Shown here: one piece after another, positions 43,939-51,846 of the stretch
Numbering within the stretch: the first letter of the stretch is position 1
Layout: every line of letters begins with the position of its first letter
NCBI RefSeq assembly: GCF_025154075.1
Contig: NZ_JAOAMU010000007.1
Coordinates: forward strand, 1-64,000
Direction of reading: 5' to 3'
DNA: 64,000 nucleotides
From: Chryseobacterium herbae
Lineage (GTDB): Bacteria; Bacteroidota; Bacteroidia; Flavobacteriales; Weeksellaceae
Translations under genes and position numbers: made by a program
Notes under the pieces: model-generated
The model's input: the letters and a program-made list of their open reading frames with translations, nothing else
What the model was told of the DNA's origin: nothing
The model's database searches: none

Positions 43939-45357
43939 ATGGAAAGATACGATTACGGAATGATTGGCCTTGGAGTAATGGGGCGCAATCTTCTTTATAA
44001 TATTGCCGATAACGGCTTTTCAATCGCCGGATTTGATCTTGATGGAGAGAAAGTAAAAGAATTACAGGACGGCGCCACTTCAGAAATGAAAGTAAAAGGA
44101 ACGGGTACCATGGAAGATTTTGTATCTGCATTGGAAACTCCCAGGAAAATCATTCTTATGGTTCCTGCAGGAAAACCCGTTGATGCGGTTCTGGAAAGCA
44201 TTACGCCACTTTTAAGCAAGGGAGATATCGTCATTGATGCCGGTAATTCTTATTTCAAAGATACCAACAGACGGGTTGCTGATCTAGCCTCAAAAAATCT
44301 TCACTTTATGGGAATGGGAGTTTCCGGAGGTGAAAAGGGAGCCAGAACAGGACCAAGTATCATGCCGGGTGGAGATCTGGAAGCTTTCCATCTGATTCAG
44401 CCTATGCTGGAAGCTATTTCAGCTAAAGTAGGTAATGAAGCATGTACAGCTTATATGGGAAAAGATTCCGCAGGAAACTATGTGAAAATGGTTCACAACG
44501 GAATTGAATATGCCATTATGCAGCTCATCAGCGAAGCTTACGATTTGTTGAAAAGAGGAGCGAATTTAAACAACGATCAGCTATACAACGTTTTCAAAGA
44601 ATGGAATAATGGCGAAATGAATTCATTCCTGATCGAGATTACCAGAGATATTTTTCAGCAGAAAGATTCACTGACAGACGGTTATCTTGTTGATCAGATT
44701 TTAGATAAAGCCGGAGCCAAAGGAACCGGAAAATGGACTTCTGAGCAGGCCATGGAAATTGGGGTTTCTATCCCAACTATTGATATTGCAGTGACTTCAA
44801 GAATTTTATCAGCCTATAAAGAAGAGAGAGTTCAGGCTTCTCAACTGTACGCTGAAAAAGAAATTGCAAGCCCGGAAAATACAGAATTATTCATTAAAGA
44901 AGTGGGTGATGCTTTATATTTAGCAACATTGATCAGCTATGCACAAGGTTTGGCTTTACTGGTAAAAGCTTCTGAAGAATATAATTTCCAGATTCCATTG
45001 AAAGATGTGGTAAAAATCTGGAGAGGAGGATGTATTATCCGTTCGGTGCTGTTGGAAAAGTTTTATTCTGCATATACCAAAGATCCTCTTCTGTCCAATA
45101 TTTTACTGGATCAGGATATTTCTGTCATCGTTAAAGAAAAAATTAAATCATTGCGAAAAACGGCCGCTTATGCTGCTTCAAACGGAATTTCAAGTTTAGG
45201 AATTCAAACTGCTCTAGGGTATTTTGATGCATACACTACAGAATCTCTGCCGGTTAACCTGATTCAGGCTCAGCGTGATTATTTCGGAGCACATACGTAT
45301 CAGCGTACGGACCGGGAAGGTGTTTTTCACACGTCATGGCAAACTGCAAACGATTAA
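43939..45357 (+). CDS. gnd: 6-phosphogluconate dehydrogenase (decarboxylating)
   Basis: A 472-residue cytosolic enzyme converting 6-phosphogluconate to ribulose 5-phosphate and CO2 with NADPH formation. The N-terminal Rossmann motif is GLGVMGRNLLYNIAD. The substrate signature GVSGGEKGARTGPSIMPGG, the catalytic Lys in GNYVKMVHNGIEY and the C-terminal QRDYFGAHTYQRTDREG tail are complete. The full length matches the long GndA type. It is first in a gnd-zwf-pgl operon covering the whole oxidative pentose-phosphate branch, 11 bases before zwf. Confidence 0.97.
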   Translation: MERYDYGMIGLGVMGRNLLYNIADNGFSIAGFDLDGEKVKELQDGATSEMKVKGTGTMEDFVSALETPRKIILMVPAGKPVDAVLESITPLLSKGDIVIDAGNSYFKDTNRRVADLASKNLHFMGMGVSGGEKGARTGPSIMPGGDLEAFHLIQPMLEAISAKVGNEACTAYMGKDSAGNYVKMVHNGIEYAIMQLISEAYDLLKRGANLNNDQLYNVFKEWNNGEMNSFLIEITRDIFQQKDSLTDGYLVDQILDKAGAKGTGKWTSEQAMEIGVSIPTIDIAVTSRILSAYKEERVQASQLYAEKEIASPENTELFIKEVGDALYLATLISYAQGLALLVKASEEYNFQIPLKDVVKIWRGGCIIRSVLLEKFYSAYTKDPLLSNILLDQDISVIVKEKIKSLRKTAAYAASNGISSLGIQTALGYFDAYTTESLPVNLIQAQRDYFGAHTYQRTDREGVFHTSWQTAND

Positions 45358-45368
45358 AATTGGGAAAA

Positions 45369-46850
45369 ATGAATGAAAATAAAGTCCTGAAACCAACTAC
45401 AATTATTATTTTTGGTGCTACAGGAGATCTGGCGAAAAGAAAACTTTTTCCGGCGTTTTATAATCTCTACATCGATGGCAGAATGCCTAAAGGCTTTAAT
45501 ATTCTGGCACTGGGAAGAGCAGATAATACCAACGAATATTTTAAAAATTACATCAAAGAAAATCTTGAAAATTTCTCAAGAAAGAAGATAACTACAGAAG
45601 ATTGGGCAGGTTTTCAGGCTCATATTACCTATTTTCAGCATCAGCTGGATGAGGAAAATTCTTACAAAAATCTGCACCAGAAATTAGCGGATTTTGATGC
45701 AGTTTACGGAACGAGAGGGAACAGATTGTTTTATCTATCAATCGGACCTGATTTTGTTTCCACCATTTCCAATCATATCAAAAATTCATCATTGGCTTCT
45801 GATGCTAAAAAAGACCGCATCATTATCGAGAAGCCATTCGGTCATGATAAACAGTCGGCGATCGAGCTGAACAGTTTGTTGGCCGAGACTTTTGAAGAAG
45901 AACAGATCTACCGTATCGATCATTATCTGGGGAAAGAAACCGTACAGAATATATTGGCGTTCAGATTTGGAAATTCTATTTTTGAGCCGTTATGGGATTG
46001 TAAACATATAGAATCAGTGCAAATTACGGTTGCCGAAGAGGTAGGTGTTGAAACCAGAGGTGCTTTCTATGAGCAGACGGGAGCGCTTAAGGATATGATT
46101 CAGAATCATTTGTTGCAGATTCTGTGTATGGTCGCTATGGAACCACCGGCTTCACTGGAATCAGGTGAGATCAGAGACCGTAAAGTAGATGTCCTGAAGT
46201 CGATTCGCAGAATTTCTGCTGATCAGGTTGATCATTATGCCGTAAGAGGCCAGTACGGGAAAGGTGTCGTGAATGGAGTAGAGGCTAAAGGCTACCGTCA
46301 GGAAGATGGCATTGCCAGAGATTCCAATACAGAGACTTTTGCCGCTGTAAAATTCTATCTGGATAATGAAAGATGGCAGGATGTTCCTTTCTACGTTCGT
46401 ACAGGGAAAAAAATGAAGGAAAAACATTCGTACATAACGATTCAGTTTAAACCGCTTCCGCATTCCACATTTTCAGAAAGCTCACAGCATTTATCAGCCA
46501 ACAGGTTGATTATCAATATTCAGCCATTGATGGATATCCGACTGCAGTTTATGGCAAAAAAACCGGGACTTTCATTGGTTTTAAAGCCTGTTGAAATGAT
46601 CTTTGACAATTTCGCCTGTCAGGAAGATACACCTGAAGCCTACGAAACATTATTGCTGGATGCACTTATAGGAGACCTTACTTTATTTATGCGTTCCGAT
46701 CAGGTGGAAGAAGCCTGGGATGTTGTAAAAACCATTCAGGAAGCTTGGGCAAGCAATAAAGATGCATCATTTCCAAACTATGAAGCAGGAAGTTGGGGCC
46801 CGAAAGAAAGTATTGCATTGGTTGAAAGACAGGGACATAATTGGGTGTAA
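45369..46850 (+). CDS. zwf: Glucose-6-phosphate 1-dehydrogenase
   Basis: A 493-residue cytosolic enzyme oxidising glucose 6-phosphate to 6-phosphogluconolactone. The start at 45369 is preferred to a frame-open ATG overlapping gnd at 45336. Seen are the coenzyme motif IFGATGDLAKRKLFPA, the active-site block RIDHYLGKETVQN, EKPFGHD and the substrate-site VQITVAEEVGVETRG. It sits between gnd and pgl and feeds both. NADP preference is likely from family and context. Confidence 0.97.
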   Translation: MNENKVLKPTTIIIFGATGDLAKRKLFPAFYNLYIDGRMPKGFNILALGRADNTNEYFKNYIKENLENFSRKKITTEDWAGFQAHITYFQHQLDEENSYKNLHQKLADFDAVYGTRGNRLFYLSIGPDFVSTISNHIKNSSLASDAKKDRIIIEKPFGHDKQSAIELNSLLAETFEEEQIYRIDHYLGKETVQNILAFRFGNSIFEPLWDCKHIESVQITVAEEVGVETRGAFYEQTGALKDMIQNHLLQILCMVAMEPPASLESGEIRDRKVDVLKSIRRISADQVDHYAVRGQYGKGVVNGVEAKGYRQEDGIARDSNTETFAAVKFYLDNERWQDVPFYVRTGKKMKEKHSYITIQFKPLPHSTFSESSQHLSANRLIINIQPLMDIRLQFMAKKPGLSLVLKPVEMIFDNFACQEDTPEAYETLLLDALIGDLTLFMRSDQVEEAWDVVKTIQEAWASNKDASFPNYEAGSWGPKESIALVERQGHNWV

Positions 46851-46875
46851 AATATAAATTTAAATTAGACAAAAA

Positions 46876-47586
46876 ATGAATATCACAGTATTTGACGATC
46901 TGGATAAACTATATAAAAAAGCAGCGGATACGTTTGTGGATCTTTCCAAAAAATCGATTCAGAAAAATGACCGTTTTGTAGTGGCATTAAGTGGAGGTTC
47001 TTCTCCTAAAGCTATTTTTAATTTGCTGGCGACTGAGGAATATGCTGGTAAAATTGAATGGAACAAAGTGTACTTTTTCTGGGTAGATGAACGATGGGTT
47101 CCTTTAGATGATGATAAAAGCAATGCAAAAATGACCTTCGAGACGCTTCTGAACAAGGTTCCTGTCAATAAAGATCAGATTTTCCCAATGTATGAAGACG
47201 GAATACTTCCGGAAGATTATGCTGCTGAATACGAACAACAGATTAAAAATATTCTCGGAAATAAAGGGATTTTTGATTTTATCCTTTTGGGAATGGGAGA
47301 CGACGGCCATACGGCTTCTCTGTTTCCGGGTGAGGCTGTTTTAGATGAAAATGAAAAGTGGGTGTCTGCTTATTACCTGAAACCTCAGGAAATGTTCAGA
47401 ATTACTCTGACTTCACCACTGATTAATAAAGCTGAAAATATACTGGTTATTGCATTCGGGGAATCGAAAAAACATGCCCTGAACGAAGTACTAAACGGGG
47501 AATACAATCCAAAACTATATCCGTTACAGCTTATTGATAGAAAAGAAGGCCTTCAGTTGTTCACCGATGAAAAAGCGAAAGGCTAA
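46876..47586 (+). CDS. pgl: 6-phosphogluconolactonase
   Basis: A 236-residue DevB/SOL-type lactonase that hydrolyses 6-phosphogluconolactone. The phosphate loop ALSGGSSPKAIF, the WVDERWVPLDDDKSN block and GMGDDGHTASLFPG are all present. Last gene of the pentose-phosphate operon, 25 bases after zwf and followed by a strong terminator. Confidence 0.96.
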   Translation: MNITVFDDLDKLYKKAADTFVDLSKKSIQKNDRFVVALSGGSSPKAIFNLLATEEYAGKIEWNKVYFFWVDERWVPLDDDKSNAKMTFETLLNKVPVNKDQIFPMYEDGILPEDYAAEYEQQIKNILGNKGIFDFILLGMGDDGHTASLFPGEAVLDENEKWVSAYYLKPQEMFRITLTSPLINKAENILVIAFGESKKHALNEVLNGEYNPKLYPLQLIDRKEGLQLFTDEKAKG

Positions 47587-47600
47587 AAAAAATACATTTT

Positions 47601-47646
47601 AAATAAGACCGCACCATTAGATTTCTAGTGGTGCGGTCTTATTTTT
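47601..47646 (+). terminator. Strong rho-independent terminator
   Basis: AATAAGACCGCACCA pairs with TGGTGCGGTCTTATT around a TAGA/TCTA inner stem, then Ts. The remaining 47647-47956 is AT-rich with no gene seen; it must hold the pncA promoter. Confidence 0.92.
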
Positions 47647-47956
47647 AGATTGAAACGGAAAATTATAAGTCATTTTAAATATAGTACGATATATTTAAAG
47701 TGTATTTGTAATTTATTATTAAAAAAATCACCATATATTGAAATAATAATTAAATTTGTTCCATACAGGCCGCGGTTTTAGATTTGTTATTCCTTTTCGG
47801 ATCACGGTATGAACAATTTTATTTTTTTTAAATATCACTAGTGTGTGAAAATTTAAGACTTAAATAAAGAAATTAAAAAATAATATGAAATTGAATTAAA
47901 AGAGATAGGGGTAAAATACCCAGTCCACAATAAACTAATAACAGATAACCTTTATT

Positions 47957-48547
47957 ATGAATGCTTTAATTATTATCGATGTACAGTATGATTTTTTGCC
48001 GGGAGGCTCTTTAGCCGTTAATCAGGGCGATGAAATTGTACAAACAATCAACGACTTACAATCAAAATATGATCTGGTGGTAGCCACGCAAGACTGGCAC
48101 CCGAGAGGTCACAAAAGTTTCGTTACGTCTCACCCGGGAAAAGAACCGTTTGAAGAAATATCATTAAACGGACTCAATCAGGTGCTGTGGCCGGAGCACT
48201 GCATACAGGGAACAAAAGGAGCAGAGCTGGTTCCGGAACTTTTAACGGATGCTGTTGAAGCTATTTTTAGAAAAGGAATGGATAAAGAAATTGACAGCTA
48301 CAGCGGTTTTTTTGATAATGGCAGAAAGAAATCTACAGGTATGGCCGATTATCTTAAGGGACGGGGAGTTACTGAGGTAGCGGTTTGTGGAGTAGCGGCC
48401 GATTATTGTGTGTATTATACAGCCAATGATGCCTTAGATTTAGGCTTTAAGTCAAGTATTATAGAAAGCGCTTCCAAGCCCATAGATTTAGAAAGATATG
48501 CACGCATGAAGAAAGACTTTCAGGCAAAAGGAGGAACTGTTATTTAA
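47957..48547 (+). CDS. pncA: Nicotinamidase (pyrazinamidase)
   Basis: A 196-residue cytosolic isochorismatase-fold amidase converting nicotinamide to nicotinate for NAD salvage. The catalytic Asp8 is in IIIDVQYDFLPGGSLAV, the metal site in ATQDWHPRGHKSF, the Lys in FRKGMDKEIDSYSGF, and the nucleophilic Cys in VCGVAADYCVYYTA. Length and all catalytic residues are normal. Appears monocistronic. Confidence 0.96.
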   Translation: MNALIIIDVQYDFLPGGSLAVNQGDEIVQTINDLQSKYDLVVATQDWHPRGHKSFVTSHPGKEPFEEISLNGLNQVLWPEHCIQGTKGAELVPELLTDAVEAIFRKGMDKEIDSYSGFFDNGRKKSTGMADYLKGRGVTEVAVCGVAADYCVYYTANDALDLGFKSSIIESASKPIDLERYARMKKDFQAKGGTVI

Positions 48548-48638
48548 CGGTTTATATTTTCCTGAATATTTTTAGAATGCGGGATAAAGAATGTGGTGAA
48601 TCAGTTTTGGCTGATCCTTCATGCTCCGCTAAAAAATG

Positions 48639-48670
48639 AAACCTTCGAATTGATTTGGAGGTTTTTTTAT
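48639..48670 (+). terminator. Hairpin terminator after pncA
   Basis: AAACCTTC / GGAGGTTT (one T-G pair), followed by a T7 run. Confidence 0.7.
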
Positions 48671-48832
48671 TTTCATCATCCAGATCGGCCGGTCTTCATT
48701 TCCGTTTTTGTAATCACCATGAAAAAATTAAACAAATATATGGTCAATAAAAAGTAAAAACGTCAACATATGTTGAAGGTTTTAAAGATGTTGAAATCTA
48801 CATTTGTTCTATTAATTCAATATAAAAATATT

Positions 48833-49339
48833 ATGAAGCGTATAGTATTCAGTCTGTCGGCATTCTGCATAGGATGCCTTGTCTTTTCACAAAACAAAGT
48901 TCAAAACAAAATCATAGAGCAAACGGGTACATTATCTGTCATCAGCAAAAATCCCAAAACTCTTTTTGATCCCACTCCGTTTGCTTTTTCTCATGCGACC
49001 AGCCATGAAGGAGATGGCAAATATGTATTTATATCCGGGCAAAGCGGTGGAGAAGATTTGAAACATAGTCTTTCTGCAGATTTCAGAACGCAGGTGAGCT
49101 ATTCTCTGAAGAATTTGGAGACAGTCCTGGCGGAATATGGATTAGGAGTTAAGGATGTTCTTAAAATCACGATACTCATTGTTGATCATGATCAGGAAAA
49201 ACTTAAAATATGGACCGAAGAAATGCATAAAACATGGGGCAACCATACCTTCCCGGCAAGTACTCTGATTCCGGTGCCTAAATTAGCACTGGATCATATG
49301 CTGATCGAAGTGGATGCTATTGCTTTCAGTAAAAAATAA
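48833..49339 (+). CDS. Exported RidA/YjgF-like protein
   Basis: A 168-residue protein. The ATG at 48833 gives a signal peptide (MKRIVFSLSAFCIGCLVFSQ), whereas the ordinary RidA imine deaminase is cytosolic and about 130 residues. The RidA fold is clear: FAFSHATSHEGDGKYVFISG, QVSYSLKNLETVLAEYGLG, DVLKITILIVDHDQEK and a final IPVPKLALDHMLIEVDAIA. The Arg that binds the carboxylate in true RidA (R in the IxxxxRxxLPxxxxVE motif) is not evident. Possibly a periplasmic ligand-binding or deaminase variant; role unknown. Confidence 0.82.
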   Translation: MKRIVFSLSAFCIGCLVFSQNKVQNKIIEQTGTLSVISKNPKTLFDPTPFAFSHATSHEGDGKYVFISGQSGGEDLKHSLSADFRTQVSYSLKNLETVLAEYGLGVKDVLKITILIVDHDQEKLKIWTEEMHKTWGNHTFPASTLIPVPKLALDHMLIEVDAIAFSKK

Positions 49340-49394
49340 AATACTTTGAATGATTTAGACAATAAAATGATTCCAGTCTTCTTTCATTCAGGGG

Positions 49395-49739
49395 CTACTT
49401 TTTTTCTATGACAAAAGCTTTCAGTTCAGCCATTTGGCCGTTTTCAAATCTCCAGATGTCACAATAGTCATAGTCGATCCATTGCTCGTCTTTATCCATC
49501 AGACTTATGGTACCTACTGCCGTTACATAATCACCTTCACCCATCATATGTTCTACATAAAATCGGGGAGGTTTTTTGTAGGTATTAGCCATATAGCCAC
49601 GTATTTCGTCTTTTCCTGAAAGTACTGTGTCGCCTACGAATGTCCATTTTATATCCCCGGTGCAATACGCGAGGAAGGTTTCGTGATCACCTTCCGCGAT
49701 GGCAGCATTGGCCTTTCCCAAAATTGTTTTATGATCCAT
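49395..49739 (-). CDS. SnoaL-like / NTF2-fold protein
   Basis: A 114-residue single-domain protein of the NTF2-like superfamily. The opening helix is AIAEGDHETFLAYCTGDIKW, the TFVGDTVLSGKDEIRGYM strand-turn-helix is typical, and it closes with YDYCDIWRFENGQMAELKAF. Members range from small-molecule isomerases to uncharacterised stress proteins; no substrate is evident. Monocistronic. Confidence 0.85.
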   Translation of the reverse strand: MDHKTILGKANAAIAEGDHETFLAYCTGDIKWTFVGDTVLSGKDEIRGYMANTYKKPPRFYVEHMMGEGDYVTAVGTISLMDKDEQWIDYDYCDIWRFENGQMAELKAFVIEKK

Positions 49740-49851
49740 AAGGTATCTGTTGTTTTCTGTTTGAAATGAATAATTAACCTAAGTTTATGGGCCGAAAGAT
49801 GACTCTTAGCTTCCTTCTTTCGAATATCAAGTTGGGTGATCAATAAAACGG

Positions 49852-50211
49852 TTAGGTCAGCTGATAATTGGTAAGCACCAGGCTCAGAATGAAGTGAACA
49901 TAATCCTGATCGGCCTCTTTTCGGTTGATCAGCTTGTTTTTATAATCATATGAATTCAGGACTCTTACCAGCCTCTGGTACGTTTCAAAATGATCTCCTT
50001 TAATTTTTACCCTTCCATTGCCCTCTCTTGTTTTAATGATTTCATTATCCAGAGTTCTGATTTTAAATAAGACGTAAGATAATTTAGGATGGAAATTCAT
50101 CTTTCCCACATATCTTTCAATTATATTAACCTTGAACGGATCAAATACGATTGTGTTAAATACAATATTGGAACCACGTTCCTGTGTATTGAGCTCAAGT
50201 GTATAGTTCAT
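49852..50211 (-). CDS. Conserved hypothetical protein
   Basis: A 119-residue soluble basic protein with alternating strands (MNYTLELNTQERGSNIVFNT, FHPKLSYVLFKIRTL) and a helical tail ending SLVLTNYQLT. No signal peptide, membrane segment or known motif is seen. It is oriented with the NTF2-like gene but 112 bases apart. Confidence 0.55.
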   Translation of the reverse strand: MNYTLELNTQERGSNIVFNTIVFDPFKVNIIERYVGKMNFHPKLSYVLFKIRTLDNEIIKTREGNGRVKIKGDHFETYQRLVRVLNSYDYKNKLINRKEADQDYVHFILSLVLTNYQLT

Positions 50212-50657
50212 GAATTTTATTTTTATACAAATTTACCCATAAGCTAAAATAAATCAAAGGAAAATAAAGATTAAAGCGCAAAAGAAATTATTTTGTTCAG
50301 ATTTATTATTATTTTTTTTGAAATCTTATATCATTTTTTCGATGCCTGATTCATATTTCACATTTGGAATATCCTGATCATCAGCTAGAAATGGATATTC
50401 TTTCTGTGTTGTCCGTAAAAAATGAAACGGTATAAATTAATGGTAATTTTATGTAAATAATTTATGCTCAAGAATGAAAAAATTAAGATTAAAGACCTGA
50501 AATCGGAAGTTATAAGCCGAAAGTTCGTGTTGAGCTTCTTAAAATCCGAGGTAACAGATGCTTTTTCTCACCATCAAATTTAAAATAGATGGTCAGGAAT
50601 ATTTTTTAATTAATTATATTAGATCCGTAACATAATTAATAGTTATCGGGATAAAAT
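50212..50657. other. AT-rich gene-free stretch
   Basis: No reading frame with coding character is seen on either strand. It must contain the divergent promoters of the flanking genes; no clear operator was found. Confidence 0.5.
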
Positions 50658-51686
50658 ATGAAAAAAATATTAGTGCTGCTTTGTATTTGTGGGCTATCAT
50701 TCCATTTGAATGCACAAAAAGTAATGACCTCACAGGATAGTATAAAAGTATTCTATGACAAACTACTGATCATGCTAAAGTCTGATTATCTTCTGAGGAA
50801 AGATGTAGACTGGAAAACTGTAGGAGCTGAAACGAATCAGAATTTAACGAAGTACAGTGATTTTAAAAGTTCATTAAAGGAAACAGAAGTGTTATTTGGT
50901 AAAATAGGGGCCACACACTGCAAGGTTTTTTATAAAAATAAGCCTTACGGAACAACTGTAAAAGCATCAACGGATAATTTAAGCTCGCAATGGAAAGAAA
51001 AATTTGCGACCAAACCTGGCTTCGAAGTGAAATCTCTGAGCGGAAATATTGGATATATCTTAATGCCGAATATCACATTCTTAGATTTCAGTCCTGAAAA
51101 TGTTCATAAAATAGCTCAGCCTATGTATGATCAGATTGCTGATTTTAAAACCAAAAATAAAACAGAAGGCTGGATTCTTGATTTACGCTTTAATACAGGT
51201 GGAAATTCTGCTGCAATGTTGCTCGCTTTATATGATTTGTTGGGTGATAATGATATTTGGGGGACCGTAGACCGTAATAAAAAACAGAATTCTAAAGTAA
51301 AACTGGAAAAAGGGAATTATTTAAGTAACTCTAAAAAATCGTCTTATATAAACCCTAAAGGAGAACTGCTTGACAAAGCGAAAGTAGCTGTCATTACAGG
51401 CCCGTTAACCGCCAGTTCCGGAGAAGTAACGGCATTGGCATTTAAAGGCAGACCCAATACCATTTTGATTGGAGAGCCCACCTTTGGAATGACCACATCT
51501 AATGTTGATATCGGATTGCCGTTTGATACCGTGTTAATTTTAAGTGTAGCTTATGACAGCGACCGAAATGGCAATTACTATGAACATATCGTTCCTGATA
51601 TCACCGTTTCAAAACAGGACAATTTCAATGACCTGCTGGCAGATAAAAATATTCAGGAAGCGATCGGTTTTATAGCAAAAAAATAG
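50658..51686 (+). CDS. S41 family peptidase (tail-specific protease-like)
   Basis: A 342-residue exported protease with a signal peptide (MKKILVLLCICGLSFHLNAQ). The S41 core has the opening GNIGYILMPNITFLDFS, WILDLRFNTGGN, and the nucleophile in GPLTASSGEVTALAF followed by GEPTFGMTTSN. In the Ctp subgroup the last motif would end in a catalytic Lys (TFGKG); its absence suggests the other S41 branch that uses a Ser/Glu system. No PDZ domain is seen. Probably degrades or trims peptides in the periplasm. Confidence 0.87.
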   Translation: MKKILVLLCICGLSFHLNAQKVMTSQDSIKVFYDKLLIMLKSDYLLRKDVDWKTVGAETNQNLTKYSDFKSSLKETEVLFGKIGATHCKVFYKNKPYGTTVKASTDNLSSQWKEKFATKPGFEVKSLSGNIGYILMPNITFLDFSPENVHKIAQPMYDQIADFKTKNKTEGWILDLRFNTGGNSAAMLLALYDLLGDNDIWGTVDRNKKQNSKVKLEKGNYLSNSKKSSYINPKGELLDKAKVAVITGPLTASSGEVTALAFKGRPNTILIGEPTFGMTTSNVDIGLPFDTVLILSVAYDSDRNGNYYEHIVPDITVSKQDNFNDLLADKNIQEAIGFIAKK

Positions 51687-51793
51687 AGAAGCTGGGTTTG
51701 AGAGAGTCAATGGTGAGTTTTGCTTCGCAAGTGAATGGTGAGTGAGAACCAGGATGCAAGATTTCAGACATCCGACATTCCAGAACCCGCATC

Positions 51794-51846
51794 CCTAAAC
51801 TCTCAAACCCTCAAACCCTCCGACTCTCAAACTCTCAAACTCGAAA
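51794..51846. repeat. Octamer array (CTCTCAAA-type)
   Basis: Degenerate tandem units CTCTCAAA / CCTCAAAC with one CTCCGACT interruption end exactly at the stop codon of the minus-strand AsmA-like gene, mirroring the array at 1-75. Confidence 0.8.

Noticed and set aside
50658..51686. S41 peptidase as a dead enzyme because the TFGKG lysine is missing
   Set aside because: A second S41 branch lacks this lysine and remains active, so the absence alone does not show inactivation.
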